Positions 38,039 through 46,970 of a stretch of 64,000 bases of DNA are shown in pieces. The number at the start of each line of letters is the position of its first letter. Within the stretch, counting starts at the first letter, position 1. Location of the stretch: positions 186,001 to 250,000 of the forward strand of contig NZ_FXUG01000007.1 in the NCBI RefSeq assembly GCF_900182915.1, written 5' to 3'. Both the position numbers and the translations under genes were made by a program. Source of the DNA: Neorhodopirellula lusitana. Lineage in GTDB: Bacteria > Planctomycetota > Planctomycetia > Pirellulales > Pirellulaceae. The notes under the pieces were generated by a model. The model saw only the letters and a list, made by a program, of their open reading frames with translations. It did not search any database and was not told where the DNA came from.

Positions 38039-39301
38039 CTAGAACTCTTCCTGAATCACTTCACGCGAGGCGCGCGTTCCCAGGCTGCCCCAAAGTCCAT
38101 AAGGACTCTTGGAACCGGGGGCCGAACCGACAGTGGTGACACCGAATTCAACCATGCGAGCACTTGAGTTTCCGGCTTCGATGGAATCCGTGATGAATTT
38201 AACCGCTCCGTCACCCATCAACACATGCACGCCACCTTGGTGACGACTGCTGGGCGAGTAAGCGCCCATGTGTTTGTCGAAGACGTTGGTTCCAGTTGTG
38301 TAACTATCGCCGTTCGTATTCAAACCGGCCAAGCTTGCAGTGCAAGTTGCCGCGTTAGGAGGAAGGATCGTTGTCACGCAGCTGTAGATTGGATTGCCGT
38401 CAGCCCAACGATAGCCGCGTCCGAACTTAGAATCTTGTTCCGACATCGTATTGGTCGCAGCGATCCAAAACTGAGGACGAGTTGGATCCGTGCCGTTCCC
38501 ATTTCCACAAAGCGAAGGATTGGCGGACAAGGTGGCAACCGTGATGTCGGCCGAGTCGATACGACGAGCAGGTGACGTACGTGTGTCATTGTCACCGAGG
38601 TCGGTTGCGATTTCGCCCATGATGACCGTGTTGGAAAGGCCGTCCAAGATATCGCGGAACGCCATTTTTTGACGAGGAACAAAGGCCCCTCGCTGACTTG
38701 CACGCGATCGCTGGGCAGAGTTGCTAACGACCTTCAACAATTGGTTAGTTGGGCCGCTGGACATTCCCAACATGCTGTCGCCCATGCACGCCGCATAGTT
38801 TGTACGGCCGTAACCAGGCAAACCAGTACCTGGATCGCTCGGACAACGCAATGTTGGAAGCTCGGTCATCCAAGGACCATAAGTAGCATTTTCAGGTGTC
38901 GGCCCCATGGGCTGCCAGACTCCGGCGCTACCGTCAGCATTGGGAGCGTTCGGGTTGCTAATTTGCTCCCAAAGAGCTTGGTTTTCGACGAAGGGCGCTA
39001 GCGATACAAACACGCTTAGCTCTTCATGGTTTTCAAACGCGCTGGCGTCCCACCAACTGGCTCCCGCATTCTGATTGCCAGTTCCCGACTTGTGCTTCGG
39101 CAACTGCTTGTAGGCCGAGTGATAGTTGTGAACTGCCAAGCCGATTTGCTTGAAGTTGTTACTGCAGCTCATCCGCCGAGCAGCTTCGCGAGCGGCCTGT
39201 ACCGCAGGCAGCAACAAACCAACGAGGACGCCGATGATGGCGATAACGACAAGCAATTCGACGAGTGTGAACCCGCCACGAGCTAGTGACTTTCTTTGCA
39301 T
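38039..39301 (-). CDS. DUF1559 prepilin-like protein with H-X9-DG tail
   Basis: 420 residues from the ATG at 39301; the frame extension to 39520 is not prepilin-like. After a short basic leader RKSLARGG, the N-methylation motif [30 protein letters not shown] starts at Gly/Phe, so a prepilin peptidase should cut after Gly. A DUF1559 body follows with [27 protein letters not shown]. The H-X9-DG motif [19 protein letters not shown] near the C-terminus is diagnostic. Planctomycetes encode many such proteins, thought to be surface or pseudopilin-like, with unknown function. The GspE/F cluster at 7-13 kb could assemble it, but that link is inference. A strong hairpin lies 135 nt upstream. Confidence 0.93.
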   Translation of the reverse strand: MQRKSLARGGFTLVELLVVIAIIGVLVGLLLPAVQAAREAARRMSCSNNFKQIGLAVHNYHSAYKQLPKHKSGTGNQNAGASWWDASAFENHEELSVFVSLAPFVENQALWEQISNPNAPNADGSAGVWQPMGPTPENATYGPWMTELPTLRCPSDPGTGLPGYGRTNYAACMGDSMLGMSSGPTNQLLKVVSNSAQRSRASQRGAFVPRQKMAFRDILDGLSNTVIMGEIATDLGDNDTRTSPARRIDSADITVATLSANPSLCGNGNGTDPTRPQFWIAATNTMSEQDSKFGRGYRWADGNPIYSCVTTILPPNAATCTASLAGLNTNGDSYTTGTNVFDKHMGAYSPSSRHQGGVHVLMGDGAVKFITDSIEAGNSSARMVEFGVTTVGSAPGSKSPYGLWGSLGTRASREVIQEEF

Positions 39302-39435
39302 GAAATCTCTTTCTGTACAGACTGCAGTGGAAAAATGGAGAGAACCTCGACGAGCGCACGCTTCTCTATGGCCACTACGGTAGTCTCCTCTGAAAAACCG
39401 TCCATGCATGACTGCGTCATTTATCATGTCAGTTT

Positions 39436-39466
39436 GCCGCAGAATCAGTTTTTCTGATTTTGCGGC
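39436..39466. other. 13-bp-stem hairpin upstream of the DUF1559 gene
   Basis: GCCGCAGAATCAG (39436-39448), a TTTTT loop and CTGATTTTGCGGC (39454-39466) form a 13-bp stem with one G-T wobble. On the minus strand it lies 135 nt before the DUF1559 start and could fold in its 5' leader. No U-tract follows, so it is not a simple terminator. The rest of the 925-bp divergent spacer (39302-40226) has no supported gene. Confidence 0.7.
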
Positions 39467-40093
39467 CGCCAAACAGCACTCGGACCGCTCCCACCTCGGT
39501 GCCCACACCCTGCCGTCCAAAAGAAACAGGCGAAAACCCCAGAAAACAACATCTTTGCGTTGTCAGCTTCAATAATCGATCGACCATGCGAAACGAGAGT
39601 GAGCATCGAAATCAGCCGGCCGATCTAAGACACTGACACCTCAACTGGTCCTATCGGCATTTCAAAACACCGCGTTTCTCGAGGAGTGATCGTCCAGCCA
39701 GCTTTAGCACCGTATTGCGTCGCGTTCGTTTCCCATCGGTCCCGAGCGTTGCCATTTGAAAAGGAAGCCTAAGTAAGTCAGAACATGCGTTTGGGCGTGG
39801 CAGTCGCCTGCCGGCTCCACGAACGATTCGCGGGTAAGCCCGTGCCATCGCGGGTGCCCGCATTCGCAACGCAAGCTCAACCGATAGGCCCCGATGCCAT
39901 CCTATTGATCAGCCATGTTGTTTTACTGCGTTGACGGCGGCCTTCAAACGCTCGACAATACACGCGTACACGAACACTGAATTCGCTCCTTTCACAGCTT
40001 CGCCGGTTGATGAATCGCTGGTAAATGAAATGAAATGGCGGAAACTACAGCAAGTTTCGCACAGACGATCGCCAACCCGCCCTCGGTTCAATC

Positions 40094-40127
40094 ACATGCC
40101 ATCCCAGTCAATGACATGCGATCCCAG
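40094..40127 (+). promoter_or_regulatory. Direct repeat, probable XylR/AraC-type operator
   Basis: ACATGCCATCCCAG (40094-40107) and ACATGCGATCCCAG (40114-40127) match at 13 of 14 positions with a 20-bp period, two helical turns. It ends 99 bp upstream of the XylR-like start, where autoregulation by an AraC-family protein would be expected. Binding is inferred. Confidence 0.55.
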
Positions 40128-40226
40128 CAGATTTCCTCTTCGCACGCATTTCAATTTGCGGCGAAAAACGCTTTCGCGATGCCTGCAGGAATCCCACTCG
40201 GAAGAAGTGGCTGGCGTCATCATCCC

Positions 40227-41408
40227 ATGAACGAACTGCGGCGAATCCTTCTGCTGATCGAAACCACGAGTGCTTATGGCAGGGCATTGCTGGAGGGCAT
40301 CGGCGAATATGGAGACGCCCATGGGGGATGGCGGTTTTATGTGGAGGAACGCGGTATCACGGATCGACCGCCAGCTTGGCTCAGCAACTGGGAAGGCGAC
40401 GGAATCATTTTCCGTAGTCACAGCAAGTTCATGCTGGACGCGATTCAAAATTGCGGTGTTCCGGCAGTCGATACCAACTACAAGAACAGCCGTCACGATC
40501 ACCCGTCGGTCTACATTGACGACGAGGCAGTTGCGGAAGCCGCGGTCAACCATTTCTTAGAACGCGGGTTCACGAATTTTGGCTTTTGCAGCGTGGATAA
40601 CGAGCAATGGGTTTGGAAGCGATGCAGCAGCTATCTGGGTGCCCTCGCAGCCGAAGGGATGTCGTGTCACACGTGGAGCTTGCCAGATACGAAACGCAAT
40701 GCCAATTGGGAACAGCTGCTCGACGACCTGTGCCGTTGGGTCACTCAACTCCCGAAGCCGATTGCCATTTTTGCCGCCAACGATCTGAGTGGAATACGAT
40801 TAAGTGACGCATGTCGGATCGGCAAGATTGCTGTCCCGGACCAAGTCGCGATCCTAGGTGCAGACAACGACACAACGCTTAATCGCTTTTGTTCGCCCCC
40901 ACTGTCCAGTGTTGATCCAAACGCTTCAAGGATTGGCTACGAGGCGGCCCGTTTGCTTGATCAGTTGATGTCGGGCGAGGAACCGCCACAGCAACAACTG
41001 TTGCTGCCACCGGCTGGCGTCATCGCTCGACAATCAACCGACGTTACCGCAATCAACGACAGCGAGCTGGCACTGGCGTTAACCTACATCCGCCAGCATG
41101 CCTGCGAAGGCATCGCTGTCAGTGACGTGGTGAAGCATCTGGCGGTCTCCCGAGCAACACTGGAAAGACGCTTCGCTTCGGGTTTGGGTTGCACGCCGAA
41201 GCAAGAAATCTTCCGAGTCCGAATGAAACACGTGAAGCGTTTCCTAGACAACACGGACGACGGATTGGCGGAGATCGCGTCTCACACCGGCTTTGGCACT
41301 CCCTTCCACTTAAGCACTGCTTTCAAACGCAGCACCGGGATATCACCGACCGCGTATCGCCAATCACGACGCAAAAGCGGCACGAAATTCAAAACCAAGA
41401 AACCCTAG
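40227..41408 (+). CDS. XylR-like AraC-family regulator (LacI-type sensor plus AraC HTH)
   Basis: 393 residues from the ATG at 40227; the frame extends to 40035 but MNELRRILLLIETTSAYGRALLEGIGEY is the family-type start and aligns with the regulator at 50214. Residues 1-280 form a LacI/periplasmic-binding-like sugar sensor (VYIDDEAVAEAAVNHFLERGFTNFGF, DQVAILGADNDTTLNRFCSPPLSSVDPNASRIGYEAARLLDQL). The C-terminal ~100 residues are an AraC two-HTH domain (LAVSRATLERRFASGLGCTPKQEIFRVRMKHVKRFL, then EIASHTGFGTPFHLSTAFKRSTGISPTAYR). In E. coli XylR senses xylose; the ligand here is unknown. A 20-bp-period direct repeat lies upstream. It converges with the next gene. Confidence 0.9.
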   Translation: MNELRRILLLIETTSAYGRALLEGIGEYGDAHGGWRFYVEERGITDRPPAWLSNWEGDGIIFRSHSKFMLDAIQNCGVPAVDTNYKNSRHDHPSVYIDDEAVAEAAVNHFLERGFTNFGFCSVDNEQWVWKRCSSYLGALAAEGMSCHTWSLPDTKRNANWEQLLDDLCRWVTQLPKPIAIFAANDLSGIRLSDACRIGKIAVPDQVAILGADNDTTLNRFCSPPLSSVDPNASRIGYEAARLLDQLMSGEEPPQQQLLLPPAGVIARQSTDVTAINDSELALALTYIRQHACEGIAVSDVVKHLAVSRATLERRFASGLGCTPKQEIFRVRMKHVKRFLDNTDDGLAEIASHTGFGTPFHLSTAFKRSTGISPTAYRQSRRKSGTKFKTKKP

Positions 41409-41524
41409 ACATTAAAACGCTGAACGCGTCAAAGTCGATCCCAACAAGCGGCACTCAATCTCGCTCGATAGCGAATCAAGCTCGGCAAACACGCTCATGA
41501 CGGTGCACCGGATTAGCGCTGAAT

Positions 41525-42439
41525 CTAGTTTACGAACGGATTCGACTGGGGACCGTGCGAAACCGCCGGTGCTGGGGCTGGCTTCGGTTTCGGGGCACTG
41601 CAACTACTACGGCAACCTGACGCTGGCTTGGGATACGGGCTGGCCCGCTCCTCTTTGCCGAGGCCAAAAAAGCCACCGGAGTTTTCGTCGCCCGTTAGGA
41701 CCGGTGGCAAACGCTTCGGCATTTCGAGAGCATCTTCCGACTCGGTCTCGTCTTCACCACTCGCTTGATACATGACCTGTTTCAGGTCCAGCCCGCCGGC
41801 ACCTTGCCCGATTGCCGTACCCGATCCGGTGGCACTCGTTTTGGTGATCTGTTGGCTCCATTGTTTCATCAAGGTTCCGTTCGGATCCATCGTCTTACTC
41901 ATGGTGAAGAAGACGATCCCGATCAACATGAAAAGCGGCACAGCACCCACAAGATTCAGGAAGCAATGCAGGAAGTAGATTGCAAAGCCCTTCCCAACAC
42001 TGCAACCGCCCATCACCGATACCACGACACAGTAGGTACCAACCGAAGCAACCATTGCAAATAGAGCCATAACGGGTTCACCGGGAACGGCCATCATCAA
42101 CATCGTTGAAACAATCCAACTGGTGAAGCTAGCCGCCAACACCATCCCCAGTGACTTCCAAAAACCGAAGCGCCCCACGCCCAGGATCGCGAGCGAAAAC
42201 TTCATCGAGTATCCGGCGACTAGCAGCATGCCGAACAGCAATACAAGCATGAAGCTCAAGGCAGACAAGAAGAAGTACGAGTTATTTTCGAACGATTCGA
42301 TCAGGCTGGGCTCAAGCATTTTCTTTGGAATCAAAATCAGTGGAGGCAAATCGTGAACTGCCCCGAAAACTCTGGGACATCTTTCGCAGTGACGAGCAAG
42401 CGCACCGCCATCCAACTCTAGGTCACAATCCGGCGACAT
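41525..42439 (-). CDS. Multi-span membrane protein, unknown function
   Basis: 304 residues from the ATG at 42439. A GTG at 42460 or the ATG at 42319 are alternatives; none has a clear ribosome site. The N-terminus has Cys/His positions that could form a metal knuckle (PDCDLELDGGALARHCERCPRVF). Four to five hydrophobic spans occupy about 55-200 (YFFLSALSFMLVLLFGMLLVAGY, LGMVLAASFTSWIVSTMLMMA, LFAMVASVGTYCVVVSVMGG, FLHCFLNLVGAVPLFMLIGIVFF). The C-terminal ~95 residues are polar, Ala/Pro/Lys-rich. I do not recognise the family. Confidence 0.65.
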   Translation of the reverse strand: MSPDCDLELDGGALARHCERCPRVFGAVHDLPPLILIPKKMLEPSLIESFENNSYFFLSALSFMLVLLFGMLLVAGYSMKFSLAILGVGRFGFWKSLGMVLAASFTSWIVSTMLMMAVPGEPVMALFAMVASVGTYCVVVSVMGGCSVGKGFAIYFLHCFLNLVGAVPLFMLIGIVFFTMSKTMDPNGTLMKQWSQQITKTSATGSGTAIGQGAGGLDLKQVMYQASGEDETESEDALEMPKRLPPVLTGDENSGGFFGLGKEERASPYPKPASGCRSSCSAPKPKPAPAPAVSHGPQSNPFVN

Positions 42440-42917
42440 AAGCTGCAAATCCAGAAACACTTAATGTGTGTAGCCTCCTCGTTTGACCGCTAATCCAGCC
42501 TCCAATTTCAGGCTCAATCACAGACATTGTGACGACGCGCGAGCCTCCACTGCACACCTGTATACCCAGGGGAATAACCGCACTTCATCAACATCCACTT
42601 CCCAGACGGTCGATCAAACAAACACACCTTTTCCACTCAACATTCCGATTCGCGAGGCCGTGTCTAAACCGCAAGCGTGAAGCTTGATGATGGATTCGAA
42701 TCAAATTCGATGGATGTCGATATCAAGACTGATACCTAGGTCAACTGTGGCGACGGGAACGACCGAATCGTATCAGGTTACAGCCGCGAAATGGTGCGAG
42801 CGGGTCTCGGGATGACCGCGCGGATGGAGGCGACACGACGAAATCCCAGCCGGCCGAAACGAAGAACTTGACTGGCTAGGTTGACTAGTCGCGTTCCGCA
42901 TTCATGACCACCCGCAA
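42440..42917. other. Intergenic region
   Basis: 478 bp between the membrane protein start and the sulfatase stop. TCACA-GACAT-TGTGA (42518-42532) is a short inverted repeat upstream of the membrane gene. It has the reverse of CRP half-site order and I do not claim a site. No gene or RNA is recognised. Confidence 0.4.
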
Positions 42918-44330
42918 TCACTCCTCCGTGACAATCGCTTTCCAGTCGGGATAGGTAGGTCGTTGCTTGACGTTCTTGCCGGCTTCCAACGTGGGAGCCG
43001 GCGGGGCTGCGTCCAACACGATCTGCAACCGATTGCGAGCCGTTTCACCCTGCTCTCCCGCCTGCCCCAACGTGAGACGATTCAGTTCCTCTAGATCTTG
43101 AGGAACACGATAGAAGTCTCCGTCTCGATACAGTTTGAACGTTTCATTGCGAGCGAACTGCGACCCCGGGAACTTGCCCCAATACGGCTGGTAGTGGCAC
43201 AACACCCAATCACGCGGATTCCCCTTCCGTCCCTGTAACTGCGGCAAGAAACTACGGCCGTCGATGGGATCGTCGTCACTTAGCGTCACGCCCGCCGCTT
43301 CTGCAAGCGTGGCATAGAAATCCGTGAAGTCGACAAAGTCGTTGGACACAACGCCTGTCGGTGTGTGCCCCTTCCAGTAAGCAACCAACGGGACGTGCGT
43401 GCCCATGTCTTGGGTACCACCCTTCCCGCCCTTGATCGCTTGCCCGTTCCAACGGGAGGTGATGCTGGTGTTGGTTCCGTTGTCAGCAGTGAACAAAATC
43501 AGCGTGTTCTCTAACTTGCCCGCCTCCTCAACCGCTCGGACAATTTTCCCAACAAGCTTATCCAGATAGCGGACCATCGCGATAAAGTTCTGCTTCTTGG
43601 CGGCCTTACTTCTGGGGGCCTGATTCGCATCTTGAGTGGTGGGTGCGTCGCCAATGGTATCAGGCGTTGGCACAAACGGGTTGTGGACCAGGACGGTTGG
43701 GTAATAGACGAAGAACGGTTTCTCATCGCGACGCTGGATGAAATCACAAACGAAGTCCGACATCAGATCAGGGCCGTACTGACCGGCATTGTCATCTGTC
43801 GTTAGCAACTTCCCATTCTGTTCCAGCGGCGGACTCCAAAACCGCTCGCCACCGCCCGGGCCAGCCTTGAGCTTAGTCACCTGCCACAAACACGACTCGT
43901 CGAATCCAGCTTGACTGGGACGCGTGCTGTCTTCACAGCCTTCCGCTCGGTGATACAGCCCGTTGAGTTGCCACTTGCCGGCGACCGCGGTGCGGTACCC
44001 CGCCGACTGCATCAAATGACCAAACGTCTTTTCCTGCGGATTGAGATACCCGAAGTGGGTGTAATTCCGAAAGTTGTACTGCCCAGTCATGATTTTGACG
44101 CGTGACGGGGTACAAATTGGACTCGAATAGCAGTGATCAAACTGCATGCCGCGAGCAGCCAATTGATCGATATGGGGTGTTTGGTACTCTTCCGCACCAT
44201 AACAACCAAAGCATTCCCAACTGACATCGTCCGCCATAATCAGGATCACGTTGGGCTTCTCGCCCGCGGATGCGACTGCAGCAAAGCCCAGCGTGCAAAA
44301 CAGAAAGACTGGTTTCCAATACCCAAGCAT
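42918..44330 (-). CDS. Secreted sulfatase (arylsulfatase-type)
   Basis: 470 residues from the ATG at 44330 (MLGYWKPVFLFCTLGFAAVASAGEK), which gives a clean signal peptide; the extension to 44396 lacks one. KPNVILIMADDVSWECFGCYG supplies the metal Asp pair. SSPICTPSRVKIMTG holds the C-T-P-S-R formylglycine motif with Cys73. TLILFTADNGTNTSITSRWNGQAIKGGKG is the second active-site segment. It should remove sulfate from carbohydrate or aryl substrates in the periplasm or outside. It is the last gene of the minus-strand run DUF1553 > DUF1501 > propeller > sulfatase. Confidence 0.93.
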   Translation of the reverse strand: MLGYWKPVFLFCTLGFAAVASAGEKPNVILIMADDVSWECFGCYGAEEYQTPHIDQLAARGMQFDHCYSSPICTPSRVKIMTGQYNFRNYTHFGYLNPQEKTFGHLMQSAGYRTAVAGKWQLNGLYHRAEGCEDSTRPSQAGFDESCLWQVTKLKAGPGGGERFWSPPLEQNGKLLTTDDNAGQYGPDLMSDFVCDFIQRRDEKPFFVYYPTVLVHNPFVPTPDTIGDAPTTQDANQAPRSKAAKKQNFIAMVRYLDKLVGKIVRAVEEAGKLENTLILFTADNGTNTSITSRWNGQAIKGGKGGTQDMGTHVPLVAYWKGHTPTGVVSNDFVDFTDFYATLAEAAGVTLSDDDPIDGRSFLPQLQGRKGNPRDWVLCHYQPYWGKFPGSQFARNETFKLYRDGDFYRVPQDLEELNRLTLGQAGEQGETARNRLQIVLDAAPPAPTLEAGKNVKQRPTYPDWKAIVTEE

Positions 44331-44422
44331 GCCAATGTCCGGAAAAAAAGGGCGAGGTAAAAGGACGGGATGACGCCGCGACAGTCTACCCAGCACAATC
44401 CCAATGGTGTGCGAAGGAGGCC

Positions 44423-45364
44423 CTACTTCATCGCAGGACCGGGCACTTTGACTCCATCCGTGTCCAAGATTTGGAACGTGTGAATGCCAACCTTCTCACC
44501 ATTGGTGTAGGTCCAGACGACCTTTTTGTCCTTGGTCACTTCAAACAGCTTAGGGGCTTTCGTGTCAGCACGTCCCGCAGCATAGCTGGCGATGACCACG
44601 TTCCCGTTGGGTAAAACTTGGGCTCCGCAGGGATCCTGCAACCACTTCCCGGGCAAGTCATCGTTGGTGAGCGTCCATACAACTTTACCGTCGATATCAA
44701 ACTCGATCACTCGGTTACCATTGGTGCAGGTCACCAGCGTATTTCCGCTTGGCGAGCGAATGGCAGTGAACGGCCAGGTATGGATCTTGTGATCGGAATC
44801 CCCCTCCACCGTCGTGTCAAACTTGCCGATCACTTGCCCATCGGCGGCATACTGGACCACCGCAAAGTCCAGCAAATGAGGCACCAAATACGTACCGTCG
44901 GGCAGTTTGCGAGCCATCCGTGTTTGCAAGTGAATGTTCTTCTTTTGGCAAACCAACGGAAAGTCGACCAGCACCTTTCCATCTTCACTGATCTCCAGCA
45001 AGCGAGGATTGGCTCCCGCTTCGGTGATCAAGTAGGTGCCATCGTCGGTGGGATGAGCACTGTTGACTTCAGATTGCGTTCCCTTCCAAATCAGCGTTTC
45101 TTTTCCATCGCTTGCAATCTTCACCACCGCGCCGCCGGGATACTTCTTCTTCGACTTACTGAGCGTCAGAATCATCGAACCGTCATCGAGCATGTATCCG
45201 TCACGGGTCGCCGCCGGGTACGTCCAAGTCTTCTTGCCATCGGCGTCGACGATGTACGTGTTCTTACCGAACGCCAAAAAACTGTGCGTGACTTCCGCAA
45301 CGACTGGCGGAGCACCAACAAGCACAAAAAGGACGAGTGACAACAAGCGGGAATAAGTGGTCAT
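44423..45364 (-). CDS. Secreted beta-propeller protein
   Basis: 313 residues from the ATG at 45364 (MTTYSRLLSLVLFVLVGAPPVVAEV is a signal peptide; the frame to 45415 adds a second hydrophobic stretch that is less convincing). The body has repeated D-G-K-x-x-W/T-strand units (VDADGKKTWTYP, IASDGKETLIWKG, ISEDGKVLVDFPL, FDIDGKVVWTL, TKDKKVVWTYTNG), the periodicity of a PQQ/WD-like propeller. Such proteins may bind a sugar or act as a structural partner. It lies 159 bp downstream of the DUF1501 gene and 93 bp upstream of the sulfatase, so it likely belongs to the same transcription unit. Confidence 0.8.
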   Translation of the reverse strand: MTTYSRLLSLVLFVLVGAPPVVAEVTHSFLAFGKNTYIVDADGKKTWTYPAATRDGYMLDDGSMILTLSKSKKKYPGGAVVKIASDGKETLIWKGTQSEVNSAHPTDDGTYLITEAGANPRLLEISEDGKVLVDFPLVCQKKNIHLQTRMARKLPDGTYLVPHLLDFAVVQYAADGQVIGKFDTTVEGDSDHKIHTWPFTAIRSPSGNTLVTCTNGNRVIEFDIDGKVVWTLTNDDLPGKWLQDPCGAQVLPNGNVVIASYAAGRADTKAPKLFEVTKDKKVVWTYTNGEKVGIHTFQILDTDGVKVPGPAMK

Positions 45365-45408
45365 AAGCTCAACAACACAAGAAAGAAAAAAGTAAACAAG
45401 CCACCCCC

Positions 45409-45431
45409 GTGGCATAGGCTTCTAGCCTGTG
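45409..45431 (+). repeat. Short palindromic dispersed repeat, copy 2
   Basis: Matches 20 of 23 positions of the reverse complement of 4224-4246. It lies between the DUF1501 stop and the propeller start and has the same AGGCT-TCT-AGCCT core. Confidence 0.6.
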
Positions 45432-45522
45432 ATGGAACAAGCTGCCCAAACCCCCAGCCAGATACTAAAGGCCACACTCCATTGCGGACATCATGTTATT
45501 ACCAAATAACGGCGAGAAAACG

Positions 45523-46965
45523 CTAAGCGATCACGTCGTGGATGACGTGTCCCTTGACGTCGGTCAATCGCATGTCACGTCCACCGAACCGGAACGTACT
45601 GCGAGTATGGTCAACACCCATTAGGTGCAACATCGTCGCGTGAAAATCATGCATTTCGACACGGTTTTCGACTGCCTTGTAGCCCCACTCGTCGGTCGCG
45701 CCATACACCGTGCCAGCCTTCACCCCGCCACCAGCCATCCACACGGTGAAGCCGAACTGGTTGTGATCGCGACCATTTGCTCCTTGAGCGAACGGCGTAC
45801 GCCCGAACTCGCCCGCCCAAACAACCAGCGTGTCTTTCAGCATGTCACGTTGTTTCAAGTCCTTTAATAAACCGGCAATCGGTTGATCGACGGCACGGGC
45901 ATTGTTCTCGTGCCCTTCCTTCAAATTGGAATGCTGGTCCCAACGGTCACCACGTGTGTTAGGGCAAGTCAACTCAATGAATCGCACGCCACTCTCAATC
46001 ATCCGTCGAGCAATCAAGCACTGGGCCGCGTAAGTTCGAGTGTGCTCGAACTCCGCTTCCATGCCGTACATCTTCTTGATGTGGGCCGGTTCATCGGCAA
46101 GCGACATCACCTCGGGAACCGCCATCTGCATCGAATACGCAAGTTCATAATTGCGAATCGCCGACTCCAAGCTGTCGTGTTTTCCAAACTGGCTTTCCGC
46201 GAAGCCGTCGAGTTGGCGAACCAAGTCCAACTTACTCAGCTGTTCCTGATCGGTTGCTTCGGTTCGCTTGATGTTGGCAACGCCGGTGCCCTTGGGCAAA
46301 AACACCGACCCCTGGTAACTGGCCGGCAGGAAGCCACTGCCAAAGCAATCCAAACCGCCCGGTGGAACCAAGCCACCGTTCAACACCACGAAACCGGGCA
46401 GGTTATTGCATTCACTGCCCAAGCCATAATTCACCCACGCTCCCATGCTGGGTCGACCTTGCAAACCGCTGCCGGTGTGCAAGAAGTAGTTCGCAAAGGT
46501 GTGTTCAGGGAACTCGGATGTCATCGAGCGAATCACGGCCAAGTCGTCCGCACACGAGGCGACATGCGGGAACAGACTACTGACCGGCAACCCAGACTCA
46601 CCGTACTGCTTGAATTTCCAAGGGCTCGCCAAGACGTTGCCATTGTTATTGAACTGAGTCGGCTCGACATCGAACAGAGCTCCCGGATCTTTCCCGTCAA
46701 ACTTATCAAGCAGTGGCTTCGGGTCAAATGTATCGACCTGGGAAGGCCCGCCGTCCATGTAAAGGAAAATCACGTTCTTGGCCGTCACCTTGTGGTGCGG
46801 CCCATGCAACGCCTTCCCCAAATCAGCGATACCGGATGAGTACGCGCGATCGAGACCGAGGGCGGATAAGGCCAACGCACCAAACCCGCTGGCCGAACGT
46901 TTCAGCATGTCACGACGCGTAACCGGCGTGGGTCGATAGCGTTGACAAGGGAAGGAATTATTCAT
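45523..46965 (-). CDS. DUF1501 family protein (Tat-exported)
   Basis: 480 residues. The N-terminus TRRDMLKRSASGFGALALSALGLDRAYSS is a twin-arginine signal. The DUF1501 landmarks NVIFLYMDGGPSQVDTFDPKP, GRPSMGAWVNYGLGSE, ARRMIESGVRFIELTC and WAGEFGRTPFAQGANGRDHNQFGF follow in order; the fold is related to alkaline phosphatase and sulfatases, but without a C-x-P-S-R site. Its function is unknown. The start lies 5 bp after the DUF1553 stop, so the two are tightly coupled. Confidence 0.93.
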   Translation of the reverse strand: MNNSFPCQRYRPTPVTRRDMLKRSASGFGALALSALGLDRAYSSGIADLGKALHGPHHKVTAKNVIFLYMDGGPSQVDTFDPKPLLDKFDGKDPGALFDVEPTQFNNNGNVLASPWKFKQYGESGLPVSSLFPHVASCADDLAVIRSMTSEFPEHTFANYFLHTGSGLQGRPSMGAWVNYGLGSECNNLPGFVVLNGGLVPPGGLDCFGSGFLPASYQGSVFLPKGTGVANIKRTEATDQEQLSKLDLVRQLDGFAESQFGKHDSLESAIRNYELAYSMQMAVPEVMSLADEPAHIKKMYGMEAEFEHTRTYAAQCLIARRMIESGVRFIELTCPNTRGDRWDQHSNLKEGHENNARAVDQPIAGLLKDLKQRDMLKDTLVVWAGEFGRTPFAQGANGRDHNQFGFTVWMAGGGVKAGTVYGATDEWGYKAVENRVEMHDFHATMLHLMGVDHTRSTFRFGGRDMRLTDVKGHVIHDVIA

Positions 46966-46970
46966 GCGAA

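Noticed and set aside
39651-39869. 72-codon minus-strand ORF in the DUF1559/XylR spacer
   Set aside because: Basic, low-complexity peptide with no recognisable motif or ribosome site.
42518-42532. CRP-like site TCACA-GACAT-TGTGA
   Set aside because: Half-sites are in reverse order and the spacer is 5 instead of 6 bp.
42690-42720. tRNA-like GATTCGAATC segment
   Set aside because: No T-arm, acceptor or anticodon stem can be built around it.
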